DNA of 64,000 bases from Deltaproteobacteria bacterium (GTDB taxonomy: Bacteria > Desulfobacterota > Binatia > HRBIN30 > JACQVA1), in the NCBI GenBank assembly GCA_016178705.1, contig JACOST010000014.1, positions 496,001-560,000 on the forward strand, given 5' to 3'. Under the pieces are notes generated by a model. That model saw only the letters and a list, made by a program, of their open reading frames with translations, ran no database searches and was not told where the DNA came from. A program made the translations under genes and the position numbers. Numbering within the stretch: the first letter of the stretch is position 1; each line of letters starts with the position of its first letter. This document shows, one piece after another, positions 62,151 through 64,000 of the stretch.

Positions 62151-62393
62151 ATGGCTGCCATTACACTCAAAGCATTGTCTCCTTCGTTGCATCGCGCCCT
62201 TAAGACCCGCGCCTCGCGGCACAAGCGGAGCCTCAATCAGGAAGTGATCGCGGTGCTGGAGGAAGCCGTCGCACCCTCTCGCCGCGTCGACGTCGAGGCG
62301 ATGTTGGCCAACGCGAAGCGCTTCCGAGATTCCCTCAAGTTCAAAGCCCGGCCCGCCGAGATCGATGCGCTCAAGCGTATAGGTCGCGCGTGA
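62151..62393 (+). CDS. vapB: FitA/VapB-like ribbon-helix-helix antitoxin
   Basis: Of 80 aa: AAITLKALSPSLHRALKTRA followed by RHKRSLNQEVIAVLEEAV, the FitA-like ribbon-helix-helix. The C-terminal tail should wrap the PIN toxin. The gene end overlaps the toxin GTG by four bases. No separate RBS is visible, because the operator-like repeat occupies that place. Confidence 0.88.
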   Translation: MAAITLKALSPSLHRALKTRASRHKRSLNQEVIAVLEEAVAPSRRVDVEAMLANAKRFRDSLKFKARPAEIDALKRIGRA

Positions 62394-62806
62394 TCGTCGT
62401 CGATACCAACGTACTCGCCTACCATTGGCTGCCCGGTCGCAGGGCGAGCGCGACAGAGGCATTGGCCCGACTCGATATGGAGTGGGCGGCACCGCTGCTG
62501 TGGCGATCGGAGTTCCGGAATGTCCTGGCGGGTTATATCCGCTCGGGCCGCCTGTCGGTCGCAGAGGCCGAACGCGCGGTGCGCCATGCCGCGAGCTCCC
62601 TGCTTGGCGGTGAGCACGTAGTGGCCGACGAGGCCGTGCTGGGCTTGGTCACCCGCTCCAAATGCTCCGCCTACGATTGCGAATTTGTGGCGCTGGCCGA
62701 CGCACTCAACACGGTGCTCGTCACCGACGACAAGGCTCTGCTCGCTGCTTTTCCCAAACTCTGCCGCTCCCTCGACGACGCCATCCAAGGTCGCCTCCCC
62801 TCGTGA
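62390..62806 (+). CDS. vapC: VapC PIN-domain toxin
   Basis: A 138-aa PIN nuclease starting at GTG 62390. Acidic residues: Asp5 in VVDTNVLAY, a Glu in WRSEFRNVLAGY, Asp in YDCEFVALAD and Asp in VTDDKALLAAF. These chelate magnesium for RNA cleavage. Coupled to vapB by GTGA. Expected to cut tRNA or rRNA when free. Confidence 0.9.
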   Translation: MIVVDTNVLAYHWLPGRRASATEALARLDMEWAAPLLWRSEFRNVLAGYIRSGRLSVAEAERAVRHAASSLLGGEHVVADEAVLGLVTRSKCSAYDCEFVALADALNTVLVTDDKALLAAFPKLCRSLDDAIQGRLPS

Positions 62807-63030
62807 CCGCTCCTCCTGCCCGCGCAAGCATCCGATCGCGAGACCGTCGCGGCGGACGCGAAAACGAGGAACCAATTGGTGGTGATTGCTGTTGTTGACG
62901 ACCGTGGGCACGTGTTGCTGACGGCAAAGTGATTGGTGCTATTGAGTGAGTGGCAACACGCCGCAAATCGACGAAGACATCGCCCGCGCCGGCGCTGACG
63001 CGTTCAAGTAGATCCCGATCGGTGAAGAAT

Positions 63031-63822
63031 ATGTACTCGGTTCCCATCGCCCGCATGCCCGTTCTGTCGTGGCTGGTCTGCGTCGCATTGGGCGTCGTGC
63101 TGCTTCTCGTTCCGGGTCCCGCCACCGCGGGCTGTATTGGCGACTGCGATGACGACAACGCCGTGACCGTCGACGAATTGATTACCAGCGTTGGCATCGC
63201 GCTCGGTGGTCCGCTCAGCAACTGCCGCAACGCCGACGTTGACGGCGACCAGAGCGTCACGGTCGACGAGTTGATCGCAGCCGTCGACGTCGCGTTGAGT
63301 AGTTGCCCACCGCTGAACGCACCGACACCAACGCCGACATCAACGCGCCCAACGCTGTCGCCCACGACTACTCCAACCGCCACACCGACCGGACCCGACG
63401 ATCTCGTTCCGCCAACCGGCTCGGCCCTGCCGCCGTGGCTGCAGGCCGGAAGGTATCGGCAATGGACGGCGGAGTCGTCGATTCATGCGTCAGGTGGACC
63501 GCACGGGGGATTCGTGCGGACCTTCTTGAACGACATCGTCTTGCAATCCCTCGCCGCAGGGAACGCCGCGCACCCGACGGGCGCAGCGCTGGTCAAGGAA
63601 CTGTACGGATCGAGTGACGATACGCAACCCGAAGGCTGGGCGGTCGAGATCAAGGCGCGGGCCGACAGTGCCGGTGGGTCAGGGTGGTATTGGTACGAGG
63701 GCTACGGCACGTCAGCGTTCGCCAATGGATTGGGCGTGCCGGTGTGTACGGGCTGTCACGGCGCAGACTACCGGGCGTTTGTGAGCAAAGACTTCGTGCT
63801 GAGTCCCTACCCGCTACAGTAA
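63031..63822 (+). CDS. Secreted dockerin-like / Thr-Pro / cytochrome P460-like protein
   Basis: Protein of 263 aa with signal peptide VLSWLVCVALGVVLLLVPGP. Two dockerin/EF-hand-like loops follow (DCDDDNAVTVDELITSVGIA and DVDGDQSVTVDELIAAVDVA), then a TPTPTSTRPT linker and a C-terminal region with IHASGGPHGGFVRTFLND, GAALVKELYG and CTGCHG (CxxCH). The heme motif near the C-terminus, together with the PHxxxVRTFLN and VKELY phrases, resembles the cytochrome P460 type. ATG 63031 starts the hydrophobic segment; the frame is open from 62950. Confidence 0.75.
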   Translation: MYSVPIARMPVLSWLVCVALGVVLLLVPGPATAGCIGDCDDDNAVTVDELITSVGIALGGPLSNCRNADVDGDQSVTVDELIAAVDVALSSCPPLNAPTPTPTSTRPTLSPTTTPTATPTGPDDLVPPTGSALPPWLQAGRYRQWTAESSIHASGGPHGGFVRTFLNDIVLQSLAAGNAAHPTGAALVKELYGSSDDTQPEGWAVEIKARADSAGGSGWYWYEGYGTSAFANGLGVPVCTGCHGADYRAFVSKDFVLSPYPLQ

Positions 63823-63884
63823 CGCCGAGCGCGGGAACTCGCGGACGCGAATGCGTGTTTGCAGGTCATGATCGAATTGGCAGG

Positions 63885-64000
63885 ATGAGCGCAAACGTGT
63901 TCCAGCGAATGGTGGTGATCGCAGCCGTGTTCATGTCGGCGATCATTCCACTTTCCGCCGCCGCGGATGTCGGCATGCCGGCTCCCGAGATTGCGGCGAG
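63885..64000 (+). CDS. Start of an exported protein, cut by the window end
   Basis: ATG 63885 opens 38 codons to the edge: MSANVFQRMVVIAAVFMSAI, IPLSAAADVGMPAPEIAA. The hydrophobic stretch ending SAAAD is a signal peptide. GMPAPEI resembles the opening of redoxin/TlpA-like thioredoxin domains (GxxAPxF), a weak hint only. It follows the P460-like gene by 62 bp. Confidence 0.5.
   Translation, partial: MSANVFQRMVVIAAVFMSAIIPLSAAADVGMPAPEIAA

Overview
The window is GC-rich, gene-dense bacterial chromosome. Outer-membrane barrels, several lipoproteins with clear lipoboxes, a LolA-like/ABC export set, an AsmA protein and RND-type MMPL transport all point to a diderm organism. Repeated secreted proteins with Thr/Pro linkers and dockerin-like calcium repeats, a class I lysyl-tRNA synthetase, a three-domain acyl-CoA carboxylase in one chain and a bufferin-type operon suit a little-cultured deltaproteobacterium-like lineage such as Candidatus Binatota. 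That placement is an inference from gene content. No rRNA, tRNA, CRISPR array, intact insertion sequence, integrase or prophage was found.

Layout. 0-9 kb: start of an unidentified minus-strand gene, soluble transhydrogenase, GNAT enzyme, two Thr/Pro surface proteins and a barrel protein, then a reductase-methyltransferase pair. 9.06-9.7 kb: the collapsed remains of a large zinc-ribbon/cyclase/ATPase/TPR regulator. 9.8-14 kb: a minus-strand LolA-like/FtsX-like/ATPase operon. 14.2-17.7 kb: the fused acyl-CoA carboxylase. 17.8-22 kb: membrane-TPR protein, another Thr/Pro barrel protein and a LuxR-type regulator. 22.2-26.6 kb: an enoyl-CoA hydratase fossil, LicD-like protein, ECF sigma factor with a tandem-cupin partner, YjbR, VOC and RidA proteins. 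26.7-29.8 kb: secreted repeat protein and MFS pump. 29.8-35 kb: a CoA-thioester module (acyl-CoA dehydrogenase, hydroxyacyl-CoA dehydrogenase-like SDR, HMG-CoA-synthase-like protein fused to DUF35, SCP2-type thiolase). 35-44.9 kb: class I LysRS, HemW, lipoprotein carboxylesterase, R2-like diiron protein, solute-binding lipoprotein, DUF4105 protein. 45-48.5 kb: AsmA. 48.5-52.9 kb: an accessory stretch bounded by a duplicated AsmA tail, holding a TIGR00027-type methyltransferase, HAD hydrolase, LysE exporter, BrnT/BrnA-like and DUF433 genes, and an endonuclease/phosphatase gene that looks like an integron cassette. 52.9-61.8 kb: a metal-handling region with arsC-acr3-arsR divergent from arsI, an MMPL transporter, bufA-bufB-bufC and a mercuric-reductase-like flavoprotein. 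61.8-64 kb: zf-HC2 anti-sigma-like protein, VapBC and a dockerin/Thr-Pro/cytochrome P460-like protein.

A recurring pattern is the number of different short palindromic repeat families (about a dozen). They fill most intergenic gaps, and in places they have entered reading frames: the carboxylase linker, HemW, and the 9-kb pseudogene. The most promising biology is the bufferin operon with its overlapping bufB/bufC genes and inter-cistronic hairpin, the HMG-CoA-synthase/DUF35 fusion that has lost its catalytic residues, and the cassette-like nuclease gene next to the duplicated AsmA tail.
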